A stretch of DNA of 64,000 nucleotides from Pseudomonas sp. BN102 (GCF_029871245.1 NZ_SSON01000029.1:40245-104244), one strand, 5' to 3'; shown: positions 54,328-62,527, numbered from the stretch's first letter. Numbers and translations are program-made. The notes: generated by a model not told the origin, from the sequence alone.

Positions 54328-56010
54328 ATGAACAACAACAATCGCCACCCCGCCGACGGCAAGAAACCCATCACCATCTTCGGTCCGGACTTCCCCTTCG
54401 CCTTCGATGACTGGATCCAGCACCCGGCTGGCCTCGGCAGCATTCCCGCCGAGCATCACGGCGCCGAGGTGGCGATCGTCGGCGCCGGCATCGCCGGCCT
54501 GGTCGCGGCCTACGAGCTGATGAAGCTGGGCCTCAAGCCCGTGGTGTACGAAGCCTCGAAGATGGGCGGCCGCCTGCGTTCGCAAACCTTTGAAGGCACC
54601 GACGGCATCACCGCCGAACTTGGCGGCATGCGCTTCCCCGCCTCTTCCACCGCCTTCTACCACTACGTGGACATGCTCGGCCTGGAGACCAAGCCGTTCC
54701 CCAACCCGCTGACCCCGGCCTCGGGCAGCACGGTGATCGATATCGAGGGCAAGACCTACTACGCCGAGAAGCTTTCCGACCTGCCGGCGCTGTTCCAGGA
54801 AGTGGCCGATGCCTGGGCCGACGCCCTGGAAGACGGCGCCCGCTTCGGCGATATCCAGCAAGCCATCCGCGACCGCGACGTGAAGCGCCTAAAGGAGCTG
54901 TGGAACAGCCTGGTACCGCTCTGGGACGACCGCACCTTCTACGACTTCGTGGCCAGCTCCAAGGCCTTTGCCGAGCTGTCCTTCCACCACCGCGAGGTGT
55001 TTGGTCAGGTGGGCTTCGGTACCGGCGGCTGGGACTCGGACTTCCCCAACTCGATGCTGGAAATCTTCCGCGTGGTGATGACCGCCTGCGACGACAACCA
55101 GCACCTGGTCGTCGGCGGCGTGCAGCAAGTGCCGCTGGGCATCTGGCGCCACCAGCCCGAGCGCTGCGTGCACTGGCCGGCCGGCACCAGCCTGGCATCC
55201 CTGCACAGCGGCGCACCGCGTCCTGGCGTCAAGCGTATCGCCCGCGCCGCAGATGGCCGCCTGGCGGTCACCGACAACTGGGGCGACACCCGCCACTACG
55301 CGGCGGTGCTCACCACCTGCCAGAGCTGGCTGCTGACCACCCAGATCGAGTGCGAGGAATCGCTCTTCTCGCAGAAGATGTGGATGGCGCTGGACCGCAC
55401 CCGCTATATGCAGTCGTCCAAGACCTTCGTGATGGTCGACCGGCCCTTCTGGAAGGACAAGGACCCGCAGACCGGCCGCGACACCCTGAGCATGACCCTG
55501 ACCGACCGCCTCACCCGTGGCACCTACCTGTTCGACAACGGCGACGACAAGCCGGGGGTGATCTGCCTGTCCTACTCCTGGATGAGCGATGCGCTGAAGA
55601 TGCTGCCGCACCCGGTGGAGAAGCGCGTGAAACTGGCCCTGGACGCGCTGAAGAAGATCTACCCGGACGTGGACATCGCCGGCCACATCATCGGCGACCC
55701 CATCACCATCTCCTGGGAGTCCGACCCGCACTTCCTCGGTGCCTTCAAGGGCGCTCTGCCGGGCCACTACCGCTACAACCAGCGGATGTACGCGCACTTC
55801 ATGCAGGACGAAATGCCTGCCGAGCAGCGCGGCATCTTCATCGCCGGTGACGACGTTTCCTGGACCCCCGCCTGGGTGGAAGGCGCGGTGCAGACCTCGC
55901 TCAACGCGGTGTGGGGCATCATGAAGCACTTCGGCGGCAAGACGTCGGCGCAGAACCCAGGCCCCGGCGACCTGTTCGCCGAACTCGGCCCCATCGCCCT
56001 GCCGGACTGA
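54328..56010 (+). CDS. davB: L-lysine 2-monooxygenase
   Basis: This 560-residue flavin amine-oxidase family protein matches P. putida DavB almost throughout, as I recall it, from RHPADGKKPITIFGPDFPFAFDDW to AGDDVSWTPAWVEGAVQTSLNAVWGI. The FAD-binding VAIVGAGIAGLVAAYELMKLG lies near residues 47–67. It oxidatively decarboxylates lysine to 5-aminovaleramide, the substrate of the DavA amidase encoded 14 bp downstream. The start at 54328 gives the family length; upstream in-frame ATG codons are not supported. Confidence 0.95.
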   Translation: MNNNNRHPADGKKPITIFGPDFPFAFDDWIQHPAGLGSIPAEHHGAEVAIVGAGIAGLVAAYELMKLGLKPVVYEASKMGGRLRSQTFEGTDGITAELGGMRFPASSTAFYHYVDMLGLETKPFPNPLTPASGSTVIDIEGKTYYAEKLSDLPALFQEVADAWADALEDGARFGDIQQAIRDRDVKRLKELWNSLVPLWDDRTFYDFVASSKAFAELSFHHREVFGQVGFGTGGWDSDFPNSMLEIFRVVMTACDDNQHLVVGGVQQVPLGIWRHQPERCVHWPAGTSLASLHSGAPRPGVKRIARAADGRLAVTDNWGDTRHYAAVLTTCQSWLLTTQIECEESLFSQKMWMALDRTRYMQSSKTFVMVDRPFWKDKDPQTGRDTLSMTLTDRLTRGTYLFDNGDDKPGVICLSYSWMSDALKMLPHPVEKRVKLALDALKKIYPDVDIAGHIIGDPITISWESDPHFLGAFKGALPGHYRYNQRMYAHFMQDEMPAEQRGIFIAGDDVSWTPAWVEGAVQTSLNAVWGIMKHFGGKTSAQNPGPGDLFAELGPIALPD

Positions 56011-56024
56011 GCCAGGAGATCTCC

Positions 56025-56819
56025 ATGCGCATCGCCCTCTACCAGTGCCCGCCCCTGCCGCTGGAACCGGCGGCCAACCTCGAACGCCTGCAGCAGCGGG
56101 CGAGCGAAGCGGCCAAACGCGGCGCGGACTTGCTGGTCAGCCCGGAGATGTACCTCAGCGGCTACAACATCGGCCTGGACGCGGTCAGCGCCCTGGCCGA
56201 GCCCCGCGACGGCCCCTGGGCCGCGCGGGTGGCGGAAATCGCCCGCGAGAACGGCATCGCCATCCTCTACGGCTATCCGGAGCGCAGCGCTGAAGGGGCG
56301 ATCTTCAACTCGGTGCAGTTGGTCGATTCCCACGGCCAACGCCTGGGCCACTACCGCAAGACCCACCTCTTCGGCGAACTGGACAACAGCATGTTCAGCG
56401 CTGGCGGCGACGACTTCCCGCTGCTGGAGCTGGCCGGCTGGAAGCTGGGGATGCTGATCTGCTACGACGTGGAGTTCCCCGAGAACGTGCGCCGCCTGGC
56501 CCTGGCCGGCGCCGACCTGGTGCTGGTGCCGACGGCCAATATGGAGCCCTACGACTTCGTCTGCGAAGTGCTGGTGCGTGCCCGCGCCTTCGAGAACCAG
56601 TGCTACCTGGCCTACGCCAACTATTGCGGTGGCGAGGGGGAGATCCGCTACTGCGGCCTCTCCAGCGTCAGCGCGCCGGATGGCAGTCAGGCGGCGGTGT
56701 GCGGCCGTGAGGAGACCCTGGCCTTTGCCGACCTGCGTCGTGACCTGCTGGAGAAGTCGCGCGCGAGCATTACCTACCTTCAGGATCGGCGGGCGGAGTT
56801 GTACCGGCCGCTGCTGTAA
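56025..56819 (+). CDS. davA: 5-aminopentanamidase (delta-aminovaleramidase)
   Basis: This 264-residue nitrilase-superfamily protein has the Glu–Lys–Cys triad at Glu41 (SPEMYLSGYN), Lys112 (YRKTHLFGE) and Cys146 (LICYDVEFPE). It hydrolyses 5-aminovaleramide to 5-aminovalerate and ammonia, the second step of the aminovalerate lysine pathway. Length equals P. putida DavA as I recall, and it follows davB by 14 bp with an AGGAG site. The later genes davT/davD are not in the window. Confidence 0.95.
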   Translation: MRIALYQCPPLPLEPAANLERLQQRASEAAKRGADLLVSPEMYLSGYNIGLDAVSALAEPRDGPWAARVAEIARENGIAILYGYPERSAEGAIFNSVQLVDSHGQRLGHYRKTHLFGELDNSMFSAGGDDFPLLELAGWKLGMLICYDVEFPENVRRLALAGADLVLVPTANMEPYDFVCEVLVRARAFENQCYLAYANYCGGEGEIRYCGLSSVSAPDGSQAAVCGREETLAFADLRRDLLEKSRASITYLQDRRAELYRPLL

Positions 56820-56833
56820 TTGGGCCGGAATCC

Positions 56834-57060
56834 TGTCGGGGCGAATTCATTCACGAATGAGCGGCTAGGCCGCCCCGCAGGGTGGTGTCGAGGAACGATT
56901 CCCAACATTTCGCCCTGCCTGAATGTTGGGTTTCGCTTCGCTCTACCACAACCTACGTCGACGCCGCGCGACCTCGAGCCTGGCGTGTAGGGGCGAATTC
57001 ATTCGCCATGCAGGACGAAGTCCTGCCGTAGGTTGGCGTCGAGGAACGAGACCCAACGTT
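56834..57060. repeat. cluster of degenerate intergenic repeats
   Basis: The 253-bp gap between davA and the convergent GATase gene holds two GGGGCGAATTCATTC units (56834–56855 and 56986–57007) and two GTAGGTTGG-family elements (56920–56957 and 57028–57060), some degenerate. No gene is visible. Confidence 0.75.
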
Positions 57061-57072
57061 GCGGTGGGAAAA

Positions 57073-57777
57073 TCAGGTCAACGCCGCATGCGGCCCGGTG
57101 AGGTAATCCAGCAAACGGAACAGCGTCGGCACCAGGGCGCTGCACTGGGGGAAGCCGTCGCGGATGGCCGCTGCGTCCTCCACCGAGCCCGGCATTTCCA
57201 GGTCCGCCGCGCAGGCTTCCAGCATCGCCTCGATGCTGTCCGGCGTGCTCTCCAGATGGCACTGCAGGCCAATGGCGCGCTCTTCCCAGACAAAACCCTG
57301 GTTGGCACAGGCCGCCGAGCCGTAGAGCGGAATGGCGCCTAGCGGCAGGTCGAAGGTTTCGCCGTGCCAATGCATCGCCAGCAAACGCTGGGGCAGCATC
57401 CGCCCCAGGGGTGAGCGATCCGCCTCGACGCGTTTCTCCATCGGCCACCAGCCGATTTCCGCTTCGCCCTTGCGCACTTCCGCTCCCAGGGCCTGGGCCA
57501 GCAGCTGGCCGCCGAGACAGATGCCGAGCACCCTCTTGCCGGCATCCAGCACCTTGCGGATCAGCCGCTTCTCAGCCTTGAGCCAGGGCAGTTCGGCCTC
57601 GTCATGGACACTCATCGGGCCGCCCATGACGATCAGCAGGTCCAGGTCATCCACCCTGGGCAGGCGGGCGTTGGCGTACAGGGGGTAGGTCCGCACCCGC
57701 GCGGCGCGCAGGTCGAGCCACTGGCTGATGCGGCCGGGGCCTTCGAAGGGGGCATGCTGCAGGATGGCAACGCGCAT
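57073..57777 (-). CDS. class I glutamine amidotransferase-like protein
   Basis: This 234-residue protein has the class I GATase triad: Cys87 in GICLGGQLLAQ, His174 and Glu176 in LQCHLESTPD. It resembles stand-alone GMP-synthase-like amidotransferase domains such as those hydrolysing gamma-glutamyl conjugates. The ATG is 1 bp after the stop of the 70-codon ORF upstream (TGACATG), so it is the last gene of a tightly overlapped operon with a MOSC protein and two small ORFs. A gamma-glutamyl hydrolase role (PuuD/PauD-like) is possible but unproven. Confidence 0.88.
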   Translation of the reverse strand: MRVAILQHAPFEGPGRISQWLDLRAARVRTYPLYANARLPRVDDLDLLIVMGGPMSVHDEAELPWLKAEKRLIRKVLDAGKRVLGICLGGQLLAQALGAEVRKGEAEIGWWPMEKRVEADRSPLGRMLPQRLLAMHWHGETFDLPLGAIPLYGSAACANQGFVWEERAIGLQCHLESTPDSIEAMLEACAADLEMPGSVEDAAAIRDGFPQCSALVPTLFRLLDYLTGPHAALT

Positions 57778-57778
57778 G

Positions 57779-57991
57779 TCAGGCACTCTCCAGGGGTTTG
57801 CTTTTGGCCAGGGCGAAGGCGCGGCTAAGGCGCTTGAGCATCTCATCGACATTAGCGCGACTCACGGTCAGCGCCGGGGTGAAGCGCTGGCAGCACAGCT
57901 GCGGTGCGTTGCGCAGCAGCCCTTCCTGCAGGGCGTGATGATGGCGCTCCACGGCCTTCATCAGACGCAGGCTGGGGAGAGGGTCACGCAT
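57779..57991 (-). CDS. 70-residue ORF resembling the C-terminus of a class III aminotransferase
   Basis: The 70-residue product contains HHHALQEGLLRNAPQLCCQRFTPALTVSRANVDEMLKRL. The FTPALTVSRANVDEML part resembles the C-terminal small-domain end of class III PLP aminotransferases (LTPALTVSxxxIDE...). No other part of such an enzyme is visible, so it is either a decayed remnant or a short gene kept in the operon. It overlaps the upstream 79-codon ORF by 8 bp and abuts the GATase start, which argues that it is translated. Confidence 0.5.
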   Translation of the reverse strand: MRDPLPSLRLMKAVERHHHALQEGLLRNAPQLCCQRFTPALTVSRANVDEMLKRLSRAFALAKSKPLESA

Positions 57992-58223
57992 GCTCGGGGA
58001 CCTCTTCGTGGCGGTACTCGATACCCAGCAGGCGCAGGCCTTCCGGACCCTGTTCGAGGATCCGGCGCAGCTCGCGGCGGCGCTGGATATGCAGGCTGAA
58101 GCCCTCCTCGCGGGGGAAGCGCTCGCGCAGCTCACGGGCCATCTCGACGTAGCGCGCCTGGCTGACGCTGAGTTCGGCGAGCAGTATCTGGTCGCGATGC
58201 AGGCTGATCCGGTAGTCGCTCAT
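57984..58223 (-). CDS. small conserved-looking hypothetical protein (79 aa)
   Basis: This 79-residue, charged protein (MSDYRISLHRDQILLAELSVSQARYVEMARELRERFPREEGFSLHIQ...) is mainly helical in appearance with no signal peptide. Its ATG overlaps the stop of the MOSC gene (ATGA), so translation is coupled. I do not recognise a family. Codon use matches neighbouring genes and the overlap pattern makes a real gene likely. Confidence 0.7.
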   Translation of the reverse strand: MSDYRISLHRDQILLAELSVSQARYVEMARELRERFPREEGFSLHIQRRRELRRILEQGPEGLRLLGIEYRHEEVPEHA

Positions 58224-58918
58224 GCGCGCATGCCCTCCAGCGGCAGGCCCAACAGTCGGGCGGTCCAGTCTTCCACCTGCTGGGTGGCCAGACGGCGCGC
58301 GGCGGTGTCGCGCCAGCGGCTGGACAGCGCCTCGCACTGCTGCAATTGCTGTAGTCCGGCATGTTCCAGCGGGTAGTGGAAGAAGCTCTGGATGGCGTGG
58401 GCGACGGTCAGGCCGGGATAGCTGCGCTGGATCAGTTCCAGGCTGTCTTCGCGACTGACGAAGCCGGGGCGGATGACTCGGTAGAACCAGCCGCAGCGGC
58501 CGCTCTCCTGCACCTGCTCGGGCAGGCCGGGCATGTCCCAGCGGCGGCTCAGCCGATAGCAGGGCGAACGCGGCTGGCTGACCTGGATGAAGGCCTGGCC
58601 CCAGCGGAAGATGTCGCCGATGCACACCTGGTCTTCGGTCAGGCCAAAGGTGGACAGGTTTTCGCCAAAGCTCGGCGCCTTCCAGTCCAGGTGCCGGAAA
58701 TGCTTGCGCCAGTGGCTGTAATGCTCGGCCGGGTAATGGTGCAGCGCACGTTCGGGACCGCCGTGGAAGCGCGGGTCGCCCTGCTCGTCGCTGCCCAGGC
58801 CCTGGGGCCAGAGCCAGAGGCGGCGGTCGACCGGCTGCTTGTCGATTGCACTGCACAAGCCGCCACCTATATCTTCAGCTTTACCTATGAAAACACCATG
58901 GACCACTAACCCGGACAT
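58220..58918 (-). CDS. MOSC domain protein (YiiM-like)
   Basis: This 232-residue protein has the MOSC fold with DPRFHGGPERALHHYPAEHY, FGENLSTFGLTE and the cysteine motif QPRSPCYRLSRR. MOSC proteins carry sulfur for molybdenum cofactors or, as in YiiM, reduce N-hydroxylated compounds. The start at 58918 has GGAGAGGG upstream and is preferred to an in-frame ATG at 58957. It is the first gene of the operon that continues with two small ORFs and a GATase, and it is divergent from a LysR gene. Confidence 0.9.
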   Translation of the reverse strand: MSGLVVHGVFIGKAEDIGGGLCSAIDKQPVDRRLWLWPQGLGSDEQGDPRFHGGPERALHHYPAEHYSHWRKHFRHLDWKAPSFGENLSTFGLTEDQVCIGDIFRWGQAFIQVSQPRSPCYRLSRRWDMPGLPEQVQESGRCGWFYRVIRPGFVSREDSLELIQRSYPGLTVAHAIQSFFHYPLEHAGLQQLQQCEALSSRWRDTAARRLATQQVEDWTARLLGLPLEGMRA

Positions 58919-59021
58919 TCGCCCTCTCCAGCGCGATAAACAGTCTCTACGCGGCATAGGCTATGGGCTACAAGAAACCGTGGCCATTTCGATTTTCCAG
59001 CTTTTTCGATAAGAGATGCTT

Positions 59022-59924
59022 ATGGATTTTCGCCAGCTCCGCTACTTCGTCGCGCTCTACGAGGAAGGCCATGTGGGCCGCGCCGCCGAGCGCCTGAATC
59101 TGTCGCAACCGGCACTCTCCCAGCAGATCCGCCAGCTGGAGCAGAACCTGGACGTGAGCCTTTTCCAGCGCAGCGGCAAGCGCCTGCTGCCGACGCTGGC
59201 CGCGCACACTCTGTACAACCACGCCCTGCCGCTGCTGGACGGTCTGGAGCGCGCCCGCGAGGCCTTGCGCAGCTTCCGTGGCCAAGCCCCGCGCAGCCTG
59301 GCCATCGGCGTATTGCAGACGGTGAACGCGGCATTGGTGCCGATGCTGCTGGAGCGCTTGCGCGAGGCGCAGCCGCAACTGGTGGTGCAGATCTACGAGC
59401 TGTCCGGGCTGGATATCGAGCGGCGCCTGCTCACCGGCAACCTGGATATCGGTATCGGCTTCCTGCCGCCGCGCCAGCCAGGGTTGCACAGCCAGTTGCT
59501 CTACGAGGATGAGTTGCAGCTGGTGATCCCCACCGAGCACCCGCTGAAGGAGTTCAAGAAAGTCTCCCTGGGCCAGGCCGCCGAGTTGCCGATGCTGATG
59601 TTGGGCGAGGAGTTCCGCGTGCGGCAGATCTGGCAGGAACAGCTCGCCCTGCTCGGCCGCCGCCCCCATGTGCAGGCGGAGCTGAACCATATGGCCGGCA
59701 TCCTCGACAGCCTGCCGCACACCATGCTGGCCACCGTGCTGCCCGGCCGCGCGCGGCAGATGCACGCCAACCAGGGGCTGCTGTGGAAGCCGCTCAGCGA
59801 GCCGCGCGTGCCGTTGAAGGTCGGGTTGGTGTTTCGCGATGCGCAGCGCCAGCAGGCGACGCTGGATTTGCTGCGCTCGGTACTGGAAGGGGTGGTGAGT
59901 CCGAAGAAGGACGTGCTGCTGTAG
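59022..59924 (+). CDS. LysR family transcriptional regulator (CynR-like)
   Basis: This 300-residue protein has the LysR HTH (FVALYEEGHVGRAAERLNLSQPALSQQIRQLE) and a substrate-binding domain of the CynR/CbbR type. The ATG at 59022 is preferred over 59016 because it is better spaced from AAGAG. It is divergent from the MOSC operon with about 100 bp between. Its TAG stop (59922–59924) is provided by a palindromic repeat. Its target is most likely the MOSC operon. Confidence 0.9.
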   Translation: MDFRQLRYFVALYEEGHVGRAAERLNLSQPALSQQIRQLEQNLDVSLFQRSGKRLLPTLAAHTLYNHALPLLDGLERAREALRSFRGQAPRSLAIGVLQTVNAALVPMLLERLREAQPQLVVQIYELSGLDIERRLLTGNLDIGIGFLPPRQPGLHSQLLYEDELQLVIPTEHPLKEFKKVSLGQAAELPMLMLGEEFRVRQIWQEQLALLGRRPHVQAELNHMAGILDSLPHTMLATVLPGRARQMHANQGLLWKPLSEPRVPLKVGLVFRDAQRQQATLDLLRSVLEGVVSPKKDVLL

Positions 59925-59976
59925 GAGCCGGCTTGCCGGCGAATGCCGCCCCGTTCGCGAGCAAGCTCGCTCCTAC
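59921..59976. repeat. GTAGGAGC-type inverted repeat overlapping the LysR stop
   Basis: GTAGGAGCCGGCTTGCCGGC (from 59921) and the complement of GTAGGAGCGAGCTTGCTCGC (to 59976) face each other around a short spacer, the same family as at 23045–23103. The TAG of the first unit is the LysR stop codon. Confidence 0.85.
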
Positions 59977-60013
59977 CAGGCGCTTCACCGTAGCTTTCGC
60001 AACCGAACACCGG

Positions 60014-60044
60014 AAAAAGAAAAACCCCGCCGAAGCGAGGTTTT
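60014..60044 (-). terminator. intrinsic terminator of rsmY
   Basis: On the minus strand AAAACCTCGC, a TTCG tetraloop and GCGGGGTTTTT form a stable stem, followed by CTTTTT. The only irregular pair is a T–G. Confidence 0.9.
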
Positions 60045-60140
60045 GCAGACTGTGTCCCGACATCCCTGATCCGACCGCCATCCTGGCGGAAATCCGGCGT
60101 ATCCCTGTTTTGCAGTGCGCTTCCTGCGCGACGTCCAATG
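60014..60140 (-). ncRNA. rsmY: RsmY-like small regulatory RNA (RsmA/CsrA sponge)
   Basis: Read on the minus strand, the 127 bases from about 60140 to 60014 contain eight GGA motifs (plus-strand TCC at 60134, 60122, 60102, 60093, 60081, 60070, 60063 and 60055), the Rsm-type GGA...GCGCAGGAAGCGC opening, and an intrinsic terminator. RsmY/RsmZ RNAs carry such GGA loops to sequester RsmA and relieve translational repression. A TAATCT -10 (60152–60147) and a GacA-type palindrome lie upstream at the expected distances. Length is close to P. aeruginosa RsmY (124 nt as I recall). The exact 5' end is inferred. Confidence 0.87.
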
Positions 60141-60146
60141 AGGTGA

Positions 60147-60152
60147 AGATTA
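60147..60152 (-). promoter_or_regulatory. -10 element of rsmY
   Basis: TAATCT on the minus strand, about 7 bases before the inferred start. The region 17 bp upstream (TACCGG) is a poor -35, as expected for an activator-dependent promoter. Confidence 0.55.
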
Positions 60153-60196
60153 GCCATCGCCGCTCGGGCCCGGTAGGAGCCATAGACACCAGGGCG

Positions 60197-60214
60197 TGTA
60201 AGCCAATGCCTACA
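60197..60214. promoter_or_regulatory. GacA upstream activating sequence
   Basis: TGTAAG-N6-CCTACA (plus strand) matches the GacA box TGTAAG-N6-CTTACA with one mismatch. Its centre is about 65 bp upstream of the inferred rsmY start. Between this site and the repeat at 60334 I see only a CACCCGC/GCGGGTG hairpin (about 60282–60306) and no gene. Confidence 0.8.
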
Positions 60215-60333
60215 CGATTTGGCAATGAGTACTGACCGGCTTATTACTCGCGCTGGCCGGAAGCCGATGGAGGACGAGGAACACCCGCAACAATCCGTCG
60301 CGGGTGGAGCGTTGTAATCCCATGGCACTCCCC

Positions 60334-60395
60334 AAGGTGGAAAGAAAAGCGTTTTCCACCCTACAGGTCACGGCACCTTGCGTAGGGTGGAAATT
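60334..60395. repeat. GTAGGGTGGA-type repeat
   Basis: AAGGTGGAAAG...TTTTCCACCCTAC and a following GCGTAGGGTGGAAA form imperfect inverted and direct copies of the family seen at 35973 and 46005, before the DoxX-like gene end. Confidence 0.7.
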
Positions 60396-60424
60396 CGCAG
60401 GCTGCGTCGAGCAGGGTAATCCCA

Positions 60425-60802
60425 TCATTCCGCCAATGAGCCACGTGCCTGACGCTGGTGCAGCAGCAGGATCAGCGCCAGCACCGGCAGGTTCTTGGTG
60501 AGGGGCCCGAAGGGATGTCCCCAGTAGCTCGGGTCGATCAGGCTTAGCAGCAGGCTGTAGAGCAGCACCACCGCGCCTTGCACCCTCAGGCAGGCCAGCG
60601 TTGCCCTGTCGCTGAGGAGCCAGAGCCCCAGGAGCAGATCAAGCGCGGCGCCCCCGTAAATGCAGAGATCTGCGAGGACGCCCTCGATATGCCCACCCGC
60701 GAGAATGTCGTAGCCAATCTGCCGACCGCTGGAGACCGAGACCAGGGCCGTGGCCAGCCAGAGTGCGACCAGGGCGAGACGGGCGAAGGTCCAGGCATGC
60801 AT
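60425..60802 (-). CDS. DoxX-like four-helix membrane protein
   Basis: This 125-residue protein has four membrane helices with charged ends, including ILAGGHIEGVLADLCIYGGAALDLLLGLWLL, consistent with the DoxX-like family. It is the last gene of a three-gene operon, starting 4 bp after the DUF2269 gene stop. Its role is unknown; the set with a saccharopine dehydrogenase-like protein suggests a shared function at the membrane, but this is only inferred from gene order. Confidence 0.82.
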   Translation of the reverse strand: MHAWTFARLALVALWLATALVSVSSGRQIGYDILAGGHIEGVLADLCIYGGAALDLLLGLWLLSDRATLACLRVQGAVVLLYSLLLSLIDPSYWGHPFGPLTKNLPVLALILLLHQRQARGSLAE

Positions 60803-60806
60803 GGCG

Positions 60807-61277
60807 TCAGACCACGGGCAAGGGCTTGGCCACCATCAGCCAGAGCAGCAGCAGGATGGCGCTGAACGCCGGGATACCCAGGAGGACCCAGCGGCGCATC
60901 AACTTGTGGAACTCGATTGCCGGCTCGCCAGCGACCATCGCATGGGCGACCCGGCGCAGGCGGTACTGAATCACCACCACCGGCAGCCAACAGGCGCCAA
61001 TGAAGAGGAACAGCGCCAGGGCGGCCAGGAACCAGGGCGAGCCGTAGCCATAGCCGGTGATCTCCATCAGCGCGATGCCGGTAGCGAACTGCAACAGCAC
61101 CGCCGGCGCGGTGAACACCCAGTCGGCAATCACCACCAGCCGTGCAGTGCCTGCCACGAGGCGCGAGTCGCCGCTGCGCGAGGCCAGCAGCATGAAGAAG
61201 GCGATGCCGGCGCCGGTACCGATCAGCACAGTGGCGCCCAGCACGTGGAAGAACTTCGGCAGCAGGTAGGCACTCAT
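60807..61277 (-). CDS. DUF2269 family membrane protein
   Basis: This 156-residue protein has four membrane segments and the DUF2269 pattern LPKFFHVLGATVLIGTGAGIAFFMLLASRSGD plus a conserved PAVLLQFATGIALM segment with histidines in the first and third helices. It overlaps the preceding saccharopine dehydrogenase-like gene by 4 bp (ATGA), so translation is coupled. Family function is unknown. Confidence 0.88.
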   Translation of the reverse strand: MSAYLLPKFFHVLGATVLIGTGAGIAFFMLLASRSGDSRLVAGTARLVVIADWVFTAPAVLLQFATGIALMEITGYGYGSPWFLAALALFLFIGACWLPVVVIQYRLRRVAHAMVAGEPAIEFHKLMRRWVLLGIPAFSAILLLLWLMVAKPLPVV

Positions 61278-62398
61278 TGGCTCACCCGGTGGTAGATGCC
61301 CAGCGGCGCCGCTTCGACATCGAAATCCGCCAGGCTGAAGAGTCCCAGGCAGGGCACTGCGCCCCGCTCCGCCAGCTCACCACGCAGCAGTTTGCCGGCA
61401 AGGATGATCGCCGACAGCGTCGGAATGTAGGGACCGATGCCATTCTCGGCGTAGAGGCTCCAAGTCAGGCGCTTCGGCCGGCCGTCGTGCCCGTCGCCGG
61501 TCAGCTCGATACGCATGCCGCCAATATCCGTGCCAAAGGCCACCAACGGTTGCCGAGCCTTGAGCATGGCCGCAGCCCAGGGCGACCAGTCGGCCACCAG
61601 GCCAGCTTTGGCCAGGCCAGCCATCGCCACCATGAAGTGATGCAGCAGCGGCAACTCCAGGCCCGCCTGGAAATGCACCGTGCGCACGCCGGCATAACGC
61701 TCGGGGAAGAGTTCCAGGTCGGGGATGTCGACATTGGCCAGCCAGCGCCGGCCCACTGGCCCGCCAAAATCCACGCGCCGCGCGTCCATCCAGCCACGGC
61801 GGTCACGCCAATGGCCGTTCTCCAGCGCCGGGAAGGGATGGCCGGTGTAGCTGAGAATGCCCTTGAGGGTGGCTTCTCCCACCTCGGCCTTGTTGCCGGG
61901 GGCGATGGCGAAGTCGATGGACTCCAGTTGGGAGAACTCGTCCCGAAAGTGGTCGATCAGCGTGGACGACAAGCCCGGCACCGAGCTGGCGCCACTGACC
62001 ACCAACACATCCCGCTCCCTGGCTTCTGCATCCAGTCTGCGGATATCGCAGACATAGCGACGGCCGTCAGCCAGATCGATGTAGTGGGCGCCGGCCTGGA
62101 TGCAGGCACGCGGAACGCGGTAGTCCTGCCCCTGAAAAGGACCGCTGGTGTGGATGACGACGGTGGGCGCGAGGGCGGCCAGGTCGGCGGGAAAGCCGGG
62201 AGAATCGATATCCAGTCGCGCCGGTTCGAAACGGGCACCTGGGGCAGCGCTTGACGCCAGATCGGCGCAACGCCTGGCTGCGCGCTCCAGGCTGCGTCCG
62301 GCGATGATGATCGCCAACCCCGGATGGGCCTTGCCCAGGTTCTCGGCGATCCGCTTACCGAAATTGCCGTACCCGCCCAGAATCAGCACCCGCGCCAT
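61274..62398 (-). CDS. saccharopine dehydrogenase-like NAD(P)-binding protein
   Basis: This 374-residue protein begins ARVLILGGYGNFGKRIAENLG, a Rossmann NAD(P)-binding motif, followed by the saccharopine dehydrogenase NADP domain (VVIHTSGPFQGQDYRVPRACIQAGAHYIDLADGR). The start at 62398 is preferred to an upstream ATG at 62485. The C-terminal half lacks obvious lysine-pathway context, so it is probably a trans-acting reductase-type relative rather than true saccharopine dehydrogenase. It leads an operon with DUF2269 and DoxX-like membrane proteins. Confidence 0.88.
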   Translation of the reverse strand: MARVLILGGYGNFGKRIAENLGKAHPGLAIIIAGRSLERAARRCADLASSAAPGARFEPARLDIDSPGFPADLAALAPTVVIHTSGPFQGQDYRVPRACIQAGAHYIDLADGRRYVCDIRRLDAEARERDVLVVSGASSVPGLSSTLIDHFRDEFSQLESIDFAIAPGNKAEVGEATLKGILSYTGHPFPALENGHWRDRRGWMDARRVDFGGPVGRRWLANVDIPDLELFPERYAGVRTVHFQAGLELPLLHHFMVAMAGLAKAGLVADWSPWAAAMLKARQPLVAFGTDIGGMRIELTGDGHDGRPKRLTWSLYAENGIGPYIPTLSAIILAGKLLRGELAERGAVPCLGLFSLADFDVEAAPLGIYHRVSQ

Positions 62399-62481
62399 TG
62401 AGCCAACCTCCTTGTGTGATGGCACATGGTAATTCAGCGCATCAATGCAGGCACTCTGCCCTTGTAGGAGCGCCCCCCAAA

Positions 62482-62513
62482 ACACAAAGCCCCGCAGATG
62501 CGGGGCTTTGTGT
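62482..62513 (-). terminator. intrinsic terminator of the acyl-CoA dehydrogenase gene
   Basis: ACACAAAGCCCCGC and GCGGGGCTTTGTGT form a perfect 14-bp stem with a 4-base loop, 14 bp after the minus-strand stop, followed on that strand by a TTTT run. Confidence 0.85.
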
Positions 62514-62527
62514 GTCTGGAGTGCCGC

